39,888 nt of DNA from an uncultured Prevotellaceae bacterium. Its GTDB lineage: Bacteria; Bacteroidota; Bacteroidia; Bacteroidales; Bacteroidaceae. Location: assembly GCA_902762565.1 (NCBI GenBank), contig CACWOS010000024.1, positions 1 through 39,888 on the forward strand, in the 5' to 3' direction. The notes beneath the pieces are model-generated. The model saw only the letters and a program-made list of their open reading frames with translations. It had not been told where the DNA came from and did no database searches. Each line of letters opens with the position of its first letter. The stretch's first letter is position 1. Position numbers and translations under genes: made by a program. Positions 13,549-23,209 of the stretch are shown piece by piece.

Positions 13549-16437
13549 TTAATTATTTAGTAAATAGTTTAAGATTCCTTGCATGATGGAGAAACGCTTC
13601 TGACGGTCTTTGATACATTCGAAGGGGAAACCCATAACAAACAGGCGCTCACATCCCTGCTTGTAGGCAATAGCCGCATCCTGTCCATCGGCATACTGCA
13701 TGGCGGTGAAAGCGGGCTTGACGGGTTGCAGGATATCTACAGAAGTGGCTGCGTAATGGTTGGCATTAAGCTCGTTCCAATAGTTGAGCGTGATACCAAG
13801 ACCCTTCACGGTGCCGGAGCCTGCTTGCGAACGACCAGCATAGCGGCACTTCAAAACGCTAGCCAGGAACTGCTGTTCGGTATCGGTAGTCATATCGCTT
13901 CCTACATAGGCACCGCTTACTAGTAGGGCACCACCATTCTGGCTGTACTTCTGAAGGGCTGTCTGAAGAAGCGATGTGAAGCTCTTGTAGTAGTTGAGGC
14001 TGTGTCCGTCGTTGCGCTCCAGTCCGAGCAAGAGGTCGACAGCTGCGTAGCGCGAGAGGTTGACCTTACCCGTTTCGATGGCCTCGTTGGAACAGCTGAC
14101 AATGTTGTATTTGCGGGTAGCGGCAATGGCATCGGCGTGGGTGCGAACATAGTTGAAGTCGTTGCCTGCAATCAGCCGCCCCTGCAGTTCTTCGTCGCTA
14201 TAGCCTAAACCACCGTTTTCATTACCCATCTGCGTGCGGTCGAAATTGATCTGACAGCCCACCCATCCGAGCGTAGGACCATAGGTAATGCCAGGATCCT
14301 CGTTAAGGTCGAAGCCTTGCTCCTCGTCATTATCACGAACGGCAGGTGAAGATACACGATGGAATCCGTTGACAATCATCACCGTCTTGGTGGCCTCAGG
14401 TTGGTAGTAGGCAGAGAGCACCTCTGTACAGAAACTTTCACCGCCACGATTGACAGCTGAAACACGGAAATGATAGGTCTGACCAGGTTCGAGCTTAACC
14501 TCGTACGAAGTCTTCTTAACATACGTCCCGTTATCGAAATCGGCATCGCCCATAGCGGTATAGAGCAGGTGGCCACTAGGCTTAGAAGTAGGCTCTTGTG
14601 GGTCGTTGACAGCATTCCAGCTGATATGGACGGTGTTCTTATCCTTGAACTCGATGCGGAAATTGTCGGGAGCCAATGGAGCGACGACAAACGATGTGCC
14701 GTGCTGATCGTTGATATAGCGCAGCAGCGTCTTATAGATAGAACGGGCCAGCGTAAATCGGAAGTTAGGATCCTGACCATAGCGCATATCAGGGAAACTC
14801 TGGTGTGACATGGTTTCAAGAATGGCGCTTGGTACCTCGGGAACACGCGACTCCGAATAGTTGCGGTCGTATAATTCGCGACGATTCCACGTGCTATACT
14901 TGTATTTTAAGTCTAGCACTTCGTTGCTGAGCAGCGCATCGGCCAGGTCGCGAGAAGCCATGCGTGAAATCCCAGCATTCAATTTACCTTCATTATGATT
15001 GGTGGTACAAATAGCCAATGCTCCCCATATGTCCTTCCCGTTCTTGAAATAGCCAGCATCGCTATGGATGGCTAACGACAGTTCGATGGGAATTTTCTGC
15101 CCCTCAAGGTTTGGCATATAACACGAACCACCACCAAGATAGTTGGTCATGAAAGAACGGACATTAATGTCGTCGGCATAGTCGTCAGTCCCCTGGCGTC
15201 CGCTATAAACAGAATAGGGCATACCGGCCCACTGTGCGTAGTAGCGCGCACCCTCAATAGCACGAGGCATGCCACTAGTCTGACCAAAGCGTTCGATGTT
15301 GCCCATACCGCCACCGAAACGGACGGCATCGGTAGTAACTATACCATTGTGACTACTTTGGTTGGTCAGCGTGACACGATTGAATTCGTTATATCCGGCA
15401 TCAAATTCGAAAGTTCCCAGATAGACCCATGTGCCACCCCCCATCTGCTGGTTGACACGGAACTGCGTACATTCGCCTTTGTGCCAAACAGTATAGAGGG
15501 CATCGTCGACACTGTTAGGTAGGGACTGGTAGCTAACATAGACGGCATAACGTCCTGCCTTTCGGAAACGAGGCTGATAGGTCGCAACGGAATAGCGCTT
15601 GTTGCTGCTTGTGGTATTAGCCATGCGGGCTGTACCGGCCATAAAGGGATTCTCGTTGTCTTGATAGTTGCCTTCATGCATCATGAAGCCAGGTTGCGGT
15701 GTCGTCTGCCACTTACCATGTGCGGTGACTTCTATATAGTTATTTTTTGAACCGTCATTGTCGACGATAATCTCCTCTGTCTGCCAATCGCGTTCACGGG
15801 GGGTAAAGACAATAGCGCCAGCACGTTCCAGCATTGGAATGAGGTAGGGTACAACGATGGTCTGCGTGAATAGATCCTCAGTAGTACAAAATAACTTTGG
15901 GCGCTGCCAACGCCACTGAGAAGTCTTCTGATCGTAATAGCGCCCGTGACTGGCCCAGAGTGAGATGTGACGATTCTGCAGTCCATGTGTAGGATAGAAT
16001 GGGGTAGAAACATTCTTTACCCAGGGCTTGCCATCGTAGTTGATATTACCCCATAAGCGTGATTTGTCGGCATTCTTCGATAGACGATTGGGGATAAGTT
16101 CCTCAATGGTCATGCCATTGGTAATGATGCTTACCTTATATTTATTATAAGGCTTTGGAAGTTCGCCCTTTATCTTTTTATAAATATGTTCTGTAATATC
16201 AGGGGTAAACTCCTGCATGGCAAACCATTCATCGGCAGTAATAGTGAGTGTCTTCTCGTTGTCGTCAACTTGATAACTCAGCATACGAGGCTGTTGCGCC
16301 AGTCGTGTGCCTTTAGCTTTATATTTCGAAAAATACTGTTTTAGGCAGTCGGTCATCTTAGCCTCGTCTTTGGCTGACTGTCCAAAACAGAGAACAGAGG
16401 TAGATAATAGCAGCAGATATAACAAAAACTTGTGCAT
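13549..16437 (-). CDS. Exported golvesin/xanthan-lyase-like protein with a split amidase-type domain and fibronectin III domain
   Basis: 962 aa with a signal peptide (residues 1-19, cut after CFGQ). An N-acetylmuramoyl-L-alanine amidase-3-like fold appears to be interrupted: its first part includes HISLWASHGRYYD near 155-167, and its second part includes LAIHSDAGYF near 455 and ILETMSHQSFPDM near 540, resembling the His and Glu zinc ligands of these amidases. Between them (about 215-380) is a golvesin/xanthan-lyase-type beta domain (AGRYAVYVSYQSLPNS). A fibronectin III domain follows (about 605-690), and the last 270 residues resemble a class I amidotransferase-like fold (ALLVSGAYVGSD). Probably acts on cell-wall or polysaccharide material outside the inner membrane; the exact substrate is unknown. 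Database names such as 'xanthan lyase' should not be read literally. It lies 3 bp after the acyltransferase gene. Confidence 0.75.
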   Translation of the reverse strand: MHKFLLYLLLLSTSVLCFGQSAKDEAKMTDCLKQYFSKYKAKGTRLAQQPRMLSYQVDDNEKTLTITADEWFAMQEFTPDITEHIYKKIKGELPKPYNKYKVSIITNGMTIEELIPNRLSKNADKSRLWGNINYDGKPWVKNVSTPFYPTHGLQNRHISLWASHGRYYDQKTSQWRWQRPKLFCTTEDLFTQTIVVPYLIPMLERAGAIVFTPRERDWQTEEIIVDNDGSKNNYIEVTAHGKWQTTPQPGFMMHEGNYQDNENPFMAGTARMANTTSSNKRYSVATYQPRFRKAGRYAVYVSYQSLPNSVDDALYTVWHKGECTQFRVNQQMGGGTWVYLGTFEFDAGYNEFNRVTLTNQSSHNGIVTTDAVRFGGGMGNIERFGQTSGMPRAIEGARYYAQWAGMPYSVYSGRQGTDDYADDINVRSFMTNYLGGGSCYMPNLEGQKIPIELSLAIHSDAGYFKNGKDIWGALAICTTNHNEGKLNAGISRMASRDLADALLSNEVLDLKYKYSTWNRRELYDRNYSESRVPEVPSAILETMSHQSFPDMRYGQDPNFRFTLARSIYKTLLRYINDQHGTSFVVAPLAPDNFRIEFKDKNTVHISWNAVNDPQEPTSKPSGHLLYTAMGDADFDNGTYVKKTSYEVKLEPGQTYHFRVSAVNRGGESFCTEVLSAYYQPEATKTVMIVNGFHRVSSPAVRDNDEEQGFDLNEDPGITYGPTLGWVGCQINFDRTQMGNENGGLGYSDEELQGRLIAGNDFNYVRTHADAIAATRKYNIVSCSNEAIETGKVNLSRYAAVDLLLGLERNDGHSLNYYKSFTSLLQTALQKYSQNGGALLVSGAYVGSDMTTDTEQQFLASVLKCRYAGRSQAGSGTVKGLGITLNYWNELNANHYAATSVDILQPVKPAFTAMQYADGQDAAIAYKQGCERLFVMGFPFECIKDRQKRFSIMQGILNYLLNN

Positions 16438-16440
16438 ACG

Positions 16441-16995
16441 TTATACCTCCCCTATAGTGAAATTCTCAGGGTAGCGCCCCTTGAAGTCTTTAAAATACTC
16501 TTTGATTTCGCGCATCTGTGTTTCTATATCACCATTAGGTATAATGGTCTTTGTGCAACGAATCAGCTTCTTCTCGTAGTCGACACCATAGAGCAGAATA
16601 GGAATTCCAGCCTTTTGGGCGATATAATAGAAACCGCGTTTCCACTCAGGATTAAGTTTACGAGTGCCTTCTGGTGTGATGCACAATTGGAATACCGACA
16701 ACTTCTTGGCTGTCTCTGCCAGATTGTCGGTCATACTGGTATGCTTTGAGCGCCATACAGGTATGCCCCCGAGATGGCGGAAGATGGGACCAAGCGGCCA
16801 AAAGAACCACTCCTTCTTCATTAGGAAGTTGCTCTTCATTCCTGTACTCTTACTATAAAGCTGGCCAATGATAAAGTCCCAATTGCTAGTATGAGGAGCC
16901 AGACAGATAATGTATTTGTCGGGGTGTGTTTCTGTTACCTCAGCTGTCCACCCCATACGTTTGTATAGCAGCCATCGGCAGAATGATTTCCACAT
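16441..16995 (-). CDS. PlsC-family lysophospholipid acyltransferase-like protein
   Basis: 184 aa, short but normal for this Bacteroidetes subgroup. Catalytic block I appears as HTSNWD (residues 35-40, the HxxxxD motif), and the phosphate-binding block as PEGTRK near residue 107. Members transfer acyl groups to lysophosphatidic acid or related lipids at the inner membrane. It is in the six-gene minus-strand run, 30 bp after an unknown 87-aa gene and 3 bp before the large exported protein. The exact acceptor is not predictable. Confidence 0.85.
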   Translation of the reverse strand: MWKSFCRWLLYKRMGWTAEVTETHPDKYIICLAPHTSNWDFIIGQLYSKSTGMKSNFLMKKEWFFWPLGPIFRHLGGIPVWRSKHTSMTDNLAETAKKLSVFQLCITPEGTRKLNPEWKRGFYYIAQKAGIPILLYGVDYEKKLIRCTKTIIPNGDIETQMREIKEYFKDFKGRYPENFTIGEV

Positions 16996-17025
16996 AGTTT
17001 TTGTCGTTGTTTGTGAATCTTCGCT

Positions 17026-17289
17026 TTAGAAATTATTAAGTTGATCAAGCATTTCACTAGCCTGAGCGGCAAATTTATCTTTTAAATCCTTATAATATGC
17101 TTTTGCCGACATACCTGGTTCGGGATGTGAAATGCGACGAATGTAATTGTTGCGCATCTTGATGGTGCTGTAGATGAGTGCCTCTGCACTATCTCGATTC
17201 TGACCATAGAGTGAAGCGGCCACACACTCAGCAAAAAGTTCCTCGCTGATAAGGTTGATTGTCTGTTTCAAATGTCTTTTACTTGCCAT
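17026..17289 (-). CDS. Unknown 87-aa protein, first gene of the six-gene run
   Basis: The ATG at 17289 is chosen because a clear GGAGG lies 9 nt upstream, one of the few strong Shine-Dalgarno sites in the window; the longer frame (to 17373) would start upstream of the promoter. The protein is basic at its N-terminus and helical throughout (INLISEELFAECVAASLYG), with no membrane segment. I recognise no named family, although small proteins of this kind occur in other Bacteroidetes. A candidate promoter (TATCTTTG on the minus strand at 17332-17339) lies upstream. Confidence 0.7.
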   Translation of the reverse strand: MASKRHLKQTINLISEELFAECVAASLYGQNRDSAEALIYSTIKMRNNYIRRISHPEPGMSAKAYYKDLKDKFAAQASEMLDQLNNF

Positions 17290-17331
17290 AGTTTTTTCCT
17301 CCGTTTGATGTTTATTGAGTTCTTTTGTGGT

Positions 17332-17361
17332 CAAAGATACTAAAAAAAAACAATATACAAT
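17332..17361 (-). promoter_or_regulatory. Probable promoter of the six-gene minus-strand run
   Basis: TATCTTTG at 17332-17339 matches the -7 box. The -33 position holds ATTG (17358-17361) with an 18-nt spacer, so it is a slightly weaker match than others in the window. Confidence 0.5.
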
Positions 17362-17399
17362 GACTTTCATCAAAAAAAAAACTTAAAAAGCAGCATTTC

Positions 17400-17432
17400 T
17401 TTGTGTTTTCTCACAAAAAAACAGTATTTTTG
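17400..17432 (+). promoter_or_regulatory. Promoter of pfp
   Basis: TTTG at 17400-17403, a 21-nt spacer and TATTTTTG at 17425-17432. The leader to the ATG at 17477 is about 38 nt and A/T-rich. Confidence 0.8.
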
Positions 17433-17476
17433 CATTCTGAAATTTCAATTATTCATCAAATATAACATTTATAACA

Positions 17477-19114
17477 ATGGAAAAAAGTGCATTGCAGATT
17501 GCGAGAGCAGCTTATCAGCCCAAATTGCCTAAGGCACTTCAGGGCGCAGTAAAAATCAAAGAAGGTGCAGCCACTCAGAGTGTTGGTGACCAGGAAGAGA
17601 TTAAAAAGCTTTTCCCTAACACCTATGGTATGCCTATCGTAGAATTTGAACCAGCTACTGAAGCTAACACCAAGAAGATGAATGTTGGTGTTATCCTGTC
17701 AGGTGGTCAGGCTCCTGGTGGACACAATGTGATTACGGGTCTCTTCGATCAGATTAAGAAGCTGAACCCCGAGAACCGTCTCTATGGTTTCATTCTGGGT
17801 CCTGGCGGTTTGGTTGACCACAACTACATGGAGCTAACTCCTGAGATTATCGATGCTTATCGCAACACTGGTGGTTTCGATATCATTGGTTCTGGCCGTA
17901 CAAAGCTTGAGAAGATTGACCAGTTCGAGAAGGGTTTGGAGATTATCCGCAAGCTCGACATCAAGGCTCTTGTCATCATCGGCGGTGACGACTCAAACAC
18001 CAATGCCTGTGTACTTGCTGAGTACTATGCTGCTAAGAACTACGGTGTTCAGGTAATCGGTTGTCCTAAGACCATCGACGGTGACCTGAAGAATGAACAG
18101 ATTGAGGCCTCGTTCGGTTTCGATACAGCTTGTAAGGTTTACTCTGAGCTTATTGGTAACATCGAACGCGACTGTAATTCTTCTCGCAAATATTGGCATT
18201 TCATCAAGGTGATGGGTCGTTCTGCTTCTCACATCGCTTTGGAGTGCGCCCTGCAGACTCAGCCCAACATCTGTCTGGTTTCTGAGGAGATTGAGCAGAA
18301 GGCAATGAGTCTCGATGACATCGTTGACTATATCGCAAACGCTGTTTGCCAGCGTGCAGCTGATGGTAACAATTTTGGTACAGTTGTCATCCCTGAGGGT
18401 GTTATCGAGTTCATCCCTGCTATCAAGAAGCTGATTGCTCAGCTCAACGACGTGCTGGCTATGCCAGAGGCTAAGAATCTGGATCGTCACGAGTCAATCG
18501 ACTTCGTTAAGGCTCACCTTACCGAGGATAATCTGGCTGTATTCAACAGCCTGCCTACTGGTGTAGCTCGTCAGCTGGCTCTCGACCGTGATCCTCATGG
18601 AAATGTACAGGTTTCTCTGATTGAAACCGAGAAACTTCTTTCTACAATGGTGTCGCAGAAGCTCGAGAAGATGAAGAAGGAAGGCAAATATACAGGTAAG
18701 TTTGCTGCCATGCATCACTTCTTCGGTTACGAGGGACGTTGCGCTGCTCCTTCTAATTTCGATGCCGACTACTGCTATGCCCTCGGTACTTCAGCAGCCC
18801 AGCTGATTGCCAATGGTAAGACTGGTTACATGGCTGTCGTGAAGAATACTACTGCTCCTGCTGAAGAGTGGATTGCTGGTGGTGTGCCTCACACCATGAT
18901 GATGAACATGGAAAAGCGTTCAGGTGAGATGAAGCCCGTTATCCGTAAGGCTCTTGTTGAGCTTGACGGTGCCCCCTTCAAGTACTTCGCAGCTCATCGT
19001 GACGAGTGGGCTCGCAAGACCTGCTACATCTATCCTGGTCCTATCCAGTACTGGGGACCCACAGAGGTATGTGATCAGCCCACTAAGACTTTGGCTCTTG
19101 AGCAGGCAAAATAA
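17477..19114 (+). CDS. pfp: Diphosphate--fructose-6-phosphate 1-phosphotransferase (PPi-PFK)
   Basis: 545 aa, the size of the long (beta-like) PPi-dependent phosphofructokinases. The glycine-rich site [14 protein letters not shown] is at 71-84, GGDDSNTN at 169-176 (the second Asp of GGDD is the hallmark of PPi use over ATP), and the catalytic PKTIDGD at 197-203. The enzyme phosphorylates fructose 6-phosphate reversibly with pyrophosphate in the cytoplasm, the main phosphofructokinase step in many Bacteroidetes. The pfp codons are visibly more uniform than in neighbouring genes (e.g. many GGT, CGT, AAG), consistent with high expression. It is followed after 3 bp by a GH25 gene. Confidence 0.96.
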   Translation: MEKSALQIARAAYQPKLPKALQGAVKIKEGAATQSVGDQEEIKKLFPNTYGMPIVEFEPATEANTKKMNVGVILSGGQAPGGHNVITGLFDQIKKLNPENRLYGFILGPGGLVDHNYMELTPEIIDAYRNTGGFDIIGSGRTKLEKIDQFEKGLEIIRKLDIKALVIIGGDDSNTNACVLAEYYAAKNYGVQVIGCPKTIDGDLKNEQIEASFGFDTACKVYSELIGNIERDCNSSRKYWHFIKVMGRSASHIALECALQTQPNICLVSEEIEQKAMSLDDIVDYIANAVCQRAADGNNFGTVVIPEGVIEFIPAIKKLIAQLNDVLAMPEAKNLDRHESIDFVKAHLTEDNLAVFNSLPTGVARQLALDRDPHGNVQVSLIETEKLLSTMVSQKLEKMKKEGKYTGKFAAMHHFFGYEGRCAAPSNFDADYCYALGTSAAQLIANGKTGYMAVVKNTTAPAEEWIAGGVPHTMMMNMEKRSGEMKPVIRKALVELDGAPFKYFAAHRDEWARKTCYIYPGPIQYWGPTEVCDQPTKTLALEQAK

Positions 19115-19117
19115 TTA

Positions 19118-20011
19118 ATGCCTCAGAAGAAGAACCTACATAAAAGTAAATCGACATCCGGACGCCGACAGAGCATTGTGCGACATAGGCGTCCGAATGT
19201 CTTTATACGTATGTTACAGCACATGCCTGGTTGGGCGTGGTGGATAGGCGGAGGCTTGGTGGTAGCAGCCTATGTGTTCTTTTTTTATTATATCTTTGTA
19301 AGTCCGTTCGGTTTCCGATGGCGTGCCCTTTATGGCGATATCAGTTATCCTGAAGGCTACGAAATTCATGGTATAGACATCTCTCATCATCAAGGAAAAA
19401 TAGATTGGCAGGAGCTGAAAGATCATGGCATGATTGATGAGTTCCCTGTGCGCTTCGTGATGATAAAGGCAACAGAAGGAGCAACGAAAGTTGACGAGAA
19501 TTTTGAGGACAACTTCTATCAGGCTCGCGAATACGGTTTTACTCGTGGCGCATACCATTTTTATAGTGTTCATTCTTCAGCCAAAGCCCAAGCTGCTTTC
19601 TTTATGCGAAAAGTGAAGTTGGAGAATGGTGATTTACCACCCGTACTTGACGTAGAGCATAAACCTAAGAATCAAACTGATGATGAATTTAAGCAGAGCA
19701 TTTTGCAATGGCTTGAAATCATAGAAACGCACTATGGTGTGAAACCCATCATCTATACCTATTATAAATTTAAGATGCAGTATCTAAGCGATCCTGTCTT
19801 CGATGATTATCCCTATTGGATTGCCCATTATTATGTAGATCAAGTGGAGTATGAAGGCAAATGGAAGTTCTGGCAGCACACGGACGTTGGACGATTACCA
19901 GGCATTAAGGGAAATGTCGACTTCAATATCTATAACGGATCGATGTACGATCTTCGTAAAATGACGATAGGAGCACGAGAGATGATAGGCGTGGATGCGT
20001 ATAGCGATTAA
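19118..20011 (+). CDS. Membrane-anchored GH25 family lysozyme-like muramidase
   Basis: 297 aa. A basic cytoplasmic N-terminus (residues 1-35) is followed by one membrane segment (about 38-62), placing the catalytic domain in the periplasm. The GH25 barrel begins with GIDISHHQGKIDW (Asp87) and includes VMIKATEGAT (Glu120), GAYHFY and a VLDVEH strand carrying further catalytic acidic residues. GH25 enzymes cut the MurNAc-GlcNAc bond of peptidoglycan. It starts 3 bp after pfp, so the two are cotranscribed even though their functions are unrelated. Confidence 0.92.
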   Translation: MPQKKNLHKSKSTSGRRQSIVRHRRPNVFIRMLQHMPGWAWWIGGGLVVAAYVFFFYYIFVSPFGFRWRALYGDISYPEGYEIHGIDISHHQGKIDWQELKDHGMIDEFPVRFVMIKATEGATKVDENFEDNFYQAREYGFTRGAYHFYSVHSSAKAQAAFFMRKVKLENGDLPPVLDVEHKPKNQTDDEFKQSILQWLEIIETHYGVKPIIYTYYKFKMQYLSDPVFDDYPYWIAHYYVDQVEYEGKWKFWQHTDVGRLPGIKGNVDFNIYNGSMYDLRKMTIGAREMIGVDAYSD

Positions 20012-20089
20012 TACTCTTGGAGTAATAAAAAATACTCACTGAGTATGAAGAATTAACCCTGCTTTATTGTTCGATAAAGCAGGGTTAAT
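20012..20089. terminator. Terminator region between converging GH25 and rho genes
   Basis: Three hairpins lie in 78 bp: TACTC-TTG-GAGTA (20012-20024), ATACTC-ACT-GAGTAT (20032-20046), and a perfect 16-bp stem with a TGTTCG loop (20052-20089). The symmetrical long stem would work for both converging transcripts. No long T-run follows in either direction. Confidence 0.7.
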
Positions 20090-20112
20090 GTTGATAGAAG
20101 GAGACATGTCCT

Positions 20113-22053
20113 TTATCCGTTCATCGAAAGCAGGAACTCTTCGTTCGAATGTGTCTGCACCAAACGGTCGCGAACGGTATTCATAGCTTCGATAGGATTC
20201 ATTTCGGCAATAAACTTGCGGATAATCCACATACGGTTCAGTGTGGTCTGATCCTGCAGTAAATCGTCGCGACGAGTAGATGACAATACCAGATTGACAG
20301 CAGGATAGATACGCTTGTTAGCCAGCATACGATCAAGCTGCAACTCTGAGTTACCAGTACCCTTGAACTCTTCGAAGATAACTTCATCCATCTTTGAGCC
20401 AGTATCTGTCAATGCCGTAGCGATGATAGTTAGTGAACCGCCTCCCTCAATGTTGCGCGCAGCACCGAAGAAACGCTTAGGCTTCTGTAGGGCGTTGGCA
20501 TCTACACCACCTGTTAGTACTTTACCTGATGCAGGGCTAACAGTATTGTATGCACGAGCCAGACGCGTGATAGAGTCAAGGAAGATAACTACGTCATGTC
20601 CACATTCTACCATACGTTTTGCTTTCTCCAATACGATACCAGCTATCTTTACGTGACGGTCAGCCGGTTCGTCAAATGTTGAGGCTATGACCTCAGCATT
20701 CACAGTACGTGCCATATCCGTTACCTCCTCTGGACGCTCATCGATGAGCAACATCATGATGTAAGCTTCCGGATGGTTGGCTGCGATAGCATTGGCAATA
20801 TCCTTCATTAAGATAGTCTTACCAGTTTTGGGCTGAGCCACAATGAGTGCACGCTGTCCTTTACCGATAGGCGCGAAGAGGTCGACAATGCGTACCGAAG
20901 GATTAGTGGTTGCCTTATCGCCACAAAGTGTAAACTTCTCCTCTGGAAACAACGGAGTCAGGTGCTCAAAAGCTACACGGTTACGAACTTCTTGAGGCTG
21001 TCGTCCGTTTATAGCATTAACATTGCACATGGCAAAATATTTCTCATTATCATGAGGTGGACGAACTGTACATTCCACAACGTCACCCGTCTTTAGTGAG
21101 TATTTTTTGATTTGCTGAGGTGATACATATATATCGTCTGGAGATGAGAGATAATTGTAATCGCTTGAACGTAAGAAGCCATATCCATCTTGTAAAACCT
21201 CGAGTACGCCATTACCATTAATTAAATCTTCGAAGTCAAACGTTTCGTTGTTACGTCCCATTGTACGGTCCATTGGCATCACTGTATCTACAGGAGCCTG
21301 TTGCGTCATAGGACGGTCGAACATATCAAGAGTTGGAATGGCTGCTTCGTCTTCAATAGGCAAATCAACAGTCACAATGAAATCGGTGCCGTCGCCAGGG
21401 TCACCTTCCCAAACTCCTTCACCTATAGTTTCATCTCTCAGTTCTTCACTATCTGTTTGATTGTGTTGAACCATTTTTTCTTGCAATTGGTTTAGCAATT
21501 CCTCGTTTACTTGAGACTCTGTAGCTGTTTGTGCTGCTTCAGGAATGATATCTACAGGCTCTGCAGGCACTTCTTCCTCCTTAAAATCAAAAGCAGCCTC
21601 TGTAGGTTGAACCTCTTGAGCTTTTTCTGTCTCTTCAACTGCAATAGCTTCCAACTCCTTCTTTGACTTGCGACCGCGTTTCTTGGGAGCAGGCTTTTCA
21701 GCCTCTTCCTTGATGTCTGCTTTTTCAGTCTCAGCAACAGCCAGTTCTGCAGCTTCTTGCTCTGCGAACAACGTGTCAAGTGAAGGCTTTTTTACTTTCT
21801 TGGTGGCTTTTACATCAAGATTCTCAGCTTCAGTACCGTTAACAGTATATACTTTACTATTATCCTTAGTAATACGTGTTCGCTTACGTTTGGGTGTAGC
21901 CACACCGGCTGCTGAGTTCTCTGCAGCCTTATCAAGGATAGCATAGATTACGTGTTCTAACTCGTCATCCTGTGACACTTTAATGTCTAATTCTGCAGCT
22001 ATCTCCATTAATTCGGGGATAGGCAGTTTCTCTAATTCTTCCTTTGTGTACAT
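20113..22053 (-). CDS. rho: Transcription termination factor Rho with long N-terminal insertion
   Basis: 646 aa against about 420 in E. coli. The Rho N-terminal domain (1-45) is followed by a low-complexity, alternately basic and acidic insertion (about 50-270) typical of Bacteroidetes. The cold-shock RNA-binding domain starts at about 280 ([16 protein letters not shown]), and the hexameric ATPase has Walker [10 protein letters not shown] at 405-413 and the [11 protein letters not shown] segment. Rho is the RNA-dependent helicase that ends untranslated transcripts. It has its own promoter and a leader of about 100 nt. Confidence 0.97.
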   Translation of the reverse strand: MYTKEELEKLPIPELMEIAAELDIKVSQDDELEHVIYAILDKAAENSAAGVATPKRKRTRITKDNSKVYTVNGTEAENLDVKATKKVKKPSLDTLFAEQEAAELAVAETEKADIKEEAEKPAPKKRGRKSKKELEAIAVEETEKAQEVQPTEAAFDFKEEEVPAEPVDIIPEAAQTATESQVNEELLNQLQEKMVQHNQTDSEELRDETIGEGVWEGDPGDGTDFIVTVDLPIEDEAAIPTLDMFDRPMTQQAPVDTVMPMDRTMGRNNETFDFEDLINGNGVLEVLQDGYGFLRSSDYNYLSSPDDIYVSPQQIKKYSLKTGDVVECTVRPPHDNEKYFAMCNVNAINGRQPQEVRNRVAFEHLTPLFPEEKFTLCGDKATTNPSVRIVDLFAPIGKGQRALIVAQPKTGKTILMKDIANAIAANHPEAYIMMLLIDERPEEVTDMARTVNAEVIASTFDEPADRHVKIAGIVLEKAKRMVECGHDVVIFLDSITRLARAYNTVSPASGKVLTGGVDANALQKPKRFFGAARNIEGGGSLTIIATALTDTGSKMDEVIFEEFKGTGNSELQLDRMLANKRIYPAVNLVLSSTRRDDLLQDQTTLNRMWIIRKFIAEMNPIEAMNTVRDRLVQTHSNEEFLLSMNG

Positions 22054-22118
22054 AATGATTATATACAGTAATTTGAATAATACTTCTTGATTGAAAAATG
22101 AAAACTCTGGAAAGAATG

Positions 22119-22134
22119 CTCTATTGGGATAGAG
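22119..22134 (-). promoter_or_regulatory. Small hairpin in the rho leader
   Basis: CTCTAT and ATAGAG form a perfect 6-bp stem with a 4-nt loop in the middle of the ~100-nt rho leader. Rho is autoregulated through its leader in several bacteria; whether this stem takes part is unknown. Confidence 0.3.
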
Positions 22135-22157
22135 TCATGTTTTCGGAAATTCGTCTG

Positions 22158-22189
22158 CAAAGGTACAAAGAATATTCCAAACTTCCAAA
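22158..22189 (-). promoter_or_regulatory. Promoter of rho
   Basis: Minus-strand TTTG at 22186-22189, a 20-nt spacer and TACCTTTG at 22158-22165. Confidence 0.8.
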
Positions 22190-22247
22190 ATTTTAAGAAT
22201 CTTTTTGTACCTTTACAGGAATAATGATCTACTATCAAAGATAATCT

Positions 22248-23204
22248 TTAAAAGACGGATTTCACTATCTTCCGTACATTATCCGTCTTTGCCATCGTGT
22301 AATAATGAATGGCAGGAACTCCATGTGCAAGCAAATCGCGGCTCTGCTCAATGGCCCATTCAATTCCGATTTGGTAGGCGGAATCAATCGTCTTGGCCTT
22401 ATTAAGTTCAGAAACTAATGCCTGTGGAATGTCGATATGGAACGAACGGGGTAGTAAATCAATTTGCCGCTGACTAGAAATTGGCTTCAAACCAGGAATC
22501 ACGGGCACTGTAATACCGGCATTGCGTACCTTCTCAACAAAATGGTAATATTGTGCGTTATCGAAGAACATTTGTGTGACGATATAGTCTGCACCCGCCT
22601 CAACTTTTTGTTTTAAATTATGAATATCTGTATCGAGATTAGCAGCTTCATAGTGTTTTTCTGGATAAGCGGCAACACCAACGCAGAAGTCTGTAGAAAG
22701 ACCATTCTTTACTGTCGGGTCGAGATACTTTCCTTGGTTCAGATTGTGAATCATACCAACAAGTTCTGAGCTATGGCTGAAACCATCTGCTTCTGGTGTG
22801 AAAAAACGTTGTCCTGGTATTGCATCACCACGCAGGGCTACTACATTATGTATACCAAGGAAATGTAGGTCGAGCAATTCGCTTTCTACTTTGCTGCGCG
22901 ATGCACCACCACAAATGACGTGTGGTACGATTTCCAGTTGTGGATAACGGCGCATAACAGCAGCCACAATAGCAATGGTACTAGGACGTTTAGCAAGTGT
23001 CATTTTAGTATATGTCCCATCACTATTGGGCACATACTCCACCTCGTCACGATGACAGGTGATGTTGATGAATGGCGGTGCAAACTCCATCAGCGGTTCG
23101 ATGCTGTCGTAGAGTCGGGTAACATCGCTACCTTTCAATGGTGGTACCAGTTCGAAACTGGCAAACGGCTGTTTTGAATTATTCAGGATGTCAATGACTT
23201 TCAT
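22248..23204 (-). CDS. metF: Methylenetetrahydrofolate reductase
   Basis: 318 aa from the ATG at 23204; the longer frame (to 23279) runs into metH. The TIM-barrel landmarks FELVPPLKGSD (near 17), the INITCHRDE block (near 49), a GDAIPG loop (near 130) and ADYIVTQMFFDN (near 190) are those of MetF. It reduces 5,10-methylene-THF to 5-methyl-THF with FAD and NADH, supplying the methyl donor for MetH, whose gene ends 5 bp upstream. This is a metabolically coherent two-gene operon. Confidence 0.95.
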   Translation of the reverse strand: MKVIDILNNSKQPFASFELVPPLKGSDVTRLYDSIEPLMEFAPPFINITCHRDEVEYVPNSDGTYTKMTLAKRPSTIAIVAAVMRRYPQLEIVPHVICGGASRSKVESELLDLHFLGIHNVVALRGDAIPGQRFFTPEADGFSHSSELVGMIHNLNQGKYLDPTVKNGLSTDFCVGVAAYPEKHYEAANLDTDIHNLKQKVEAGADYIVTQMFFDNAQYYHFVEKVRNAGITVPVIPGLKPISSQRQIDLLPRSFHIDIPQALVSELNKAKTIDSAYQIGIEWAIEQSRDLLAHGVPAIHYYTMAKTDNVRKIVKSVF

Positions 23205-23209
23205 ATTAA

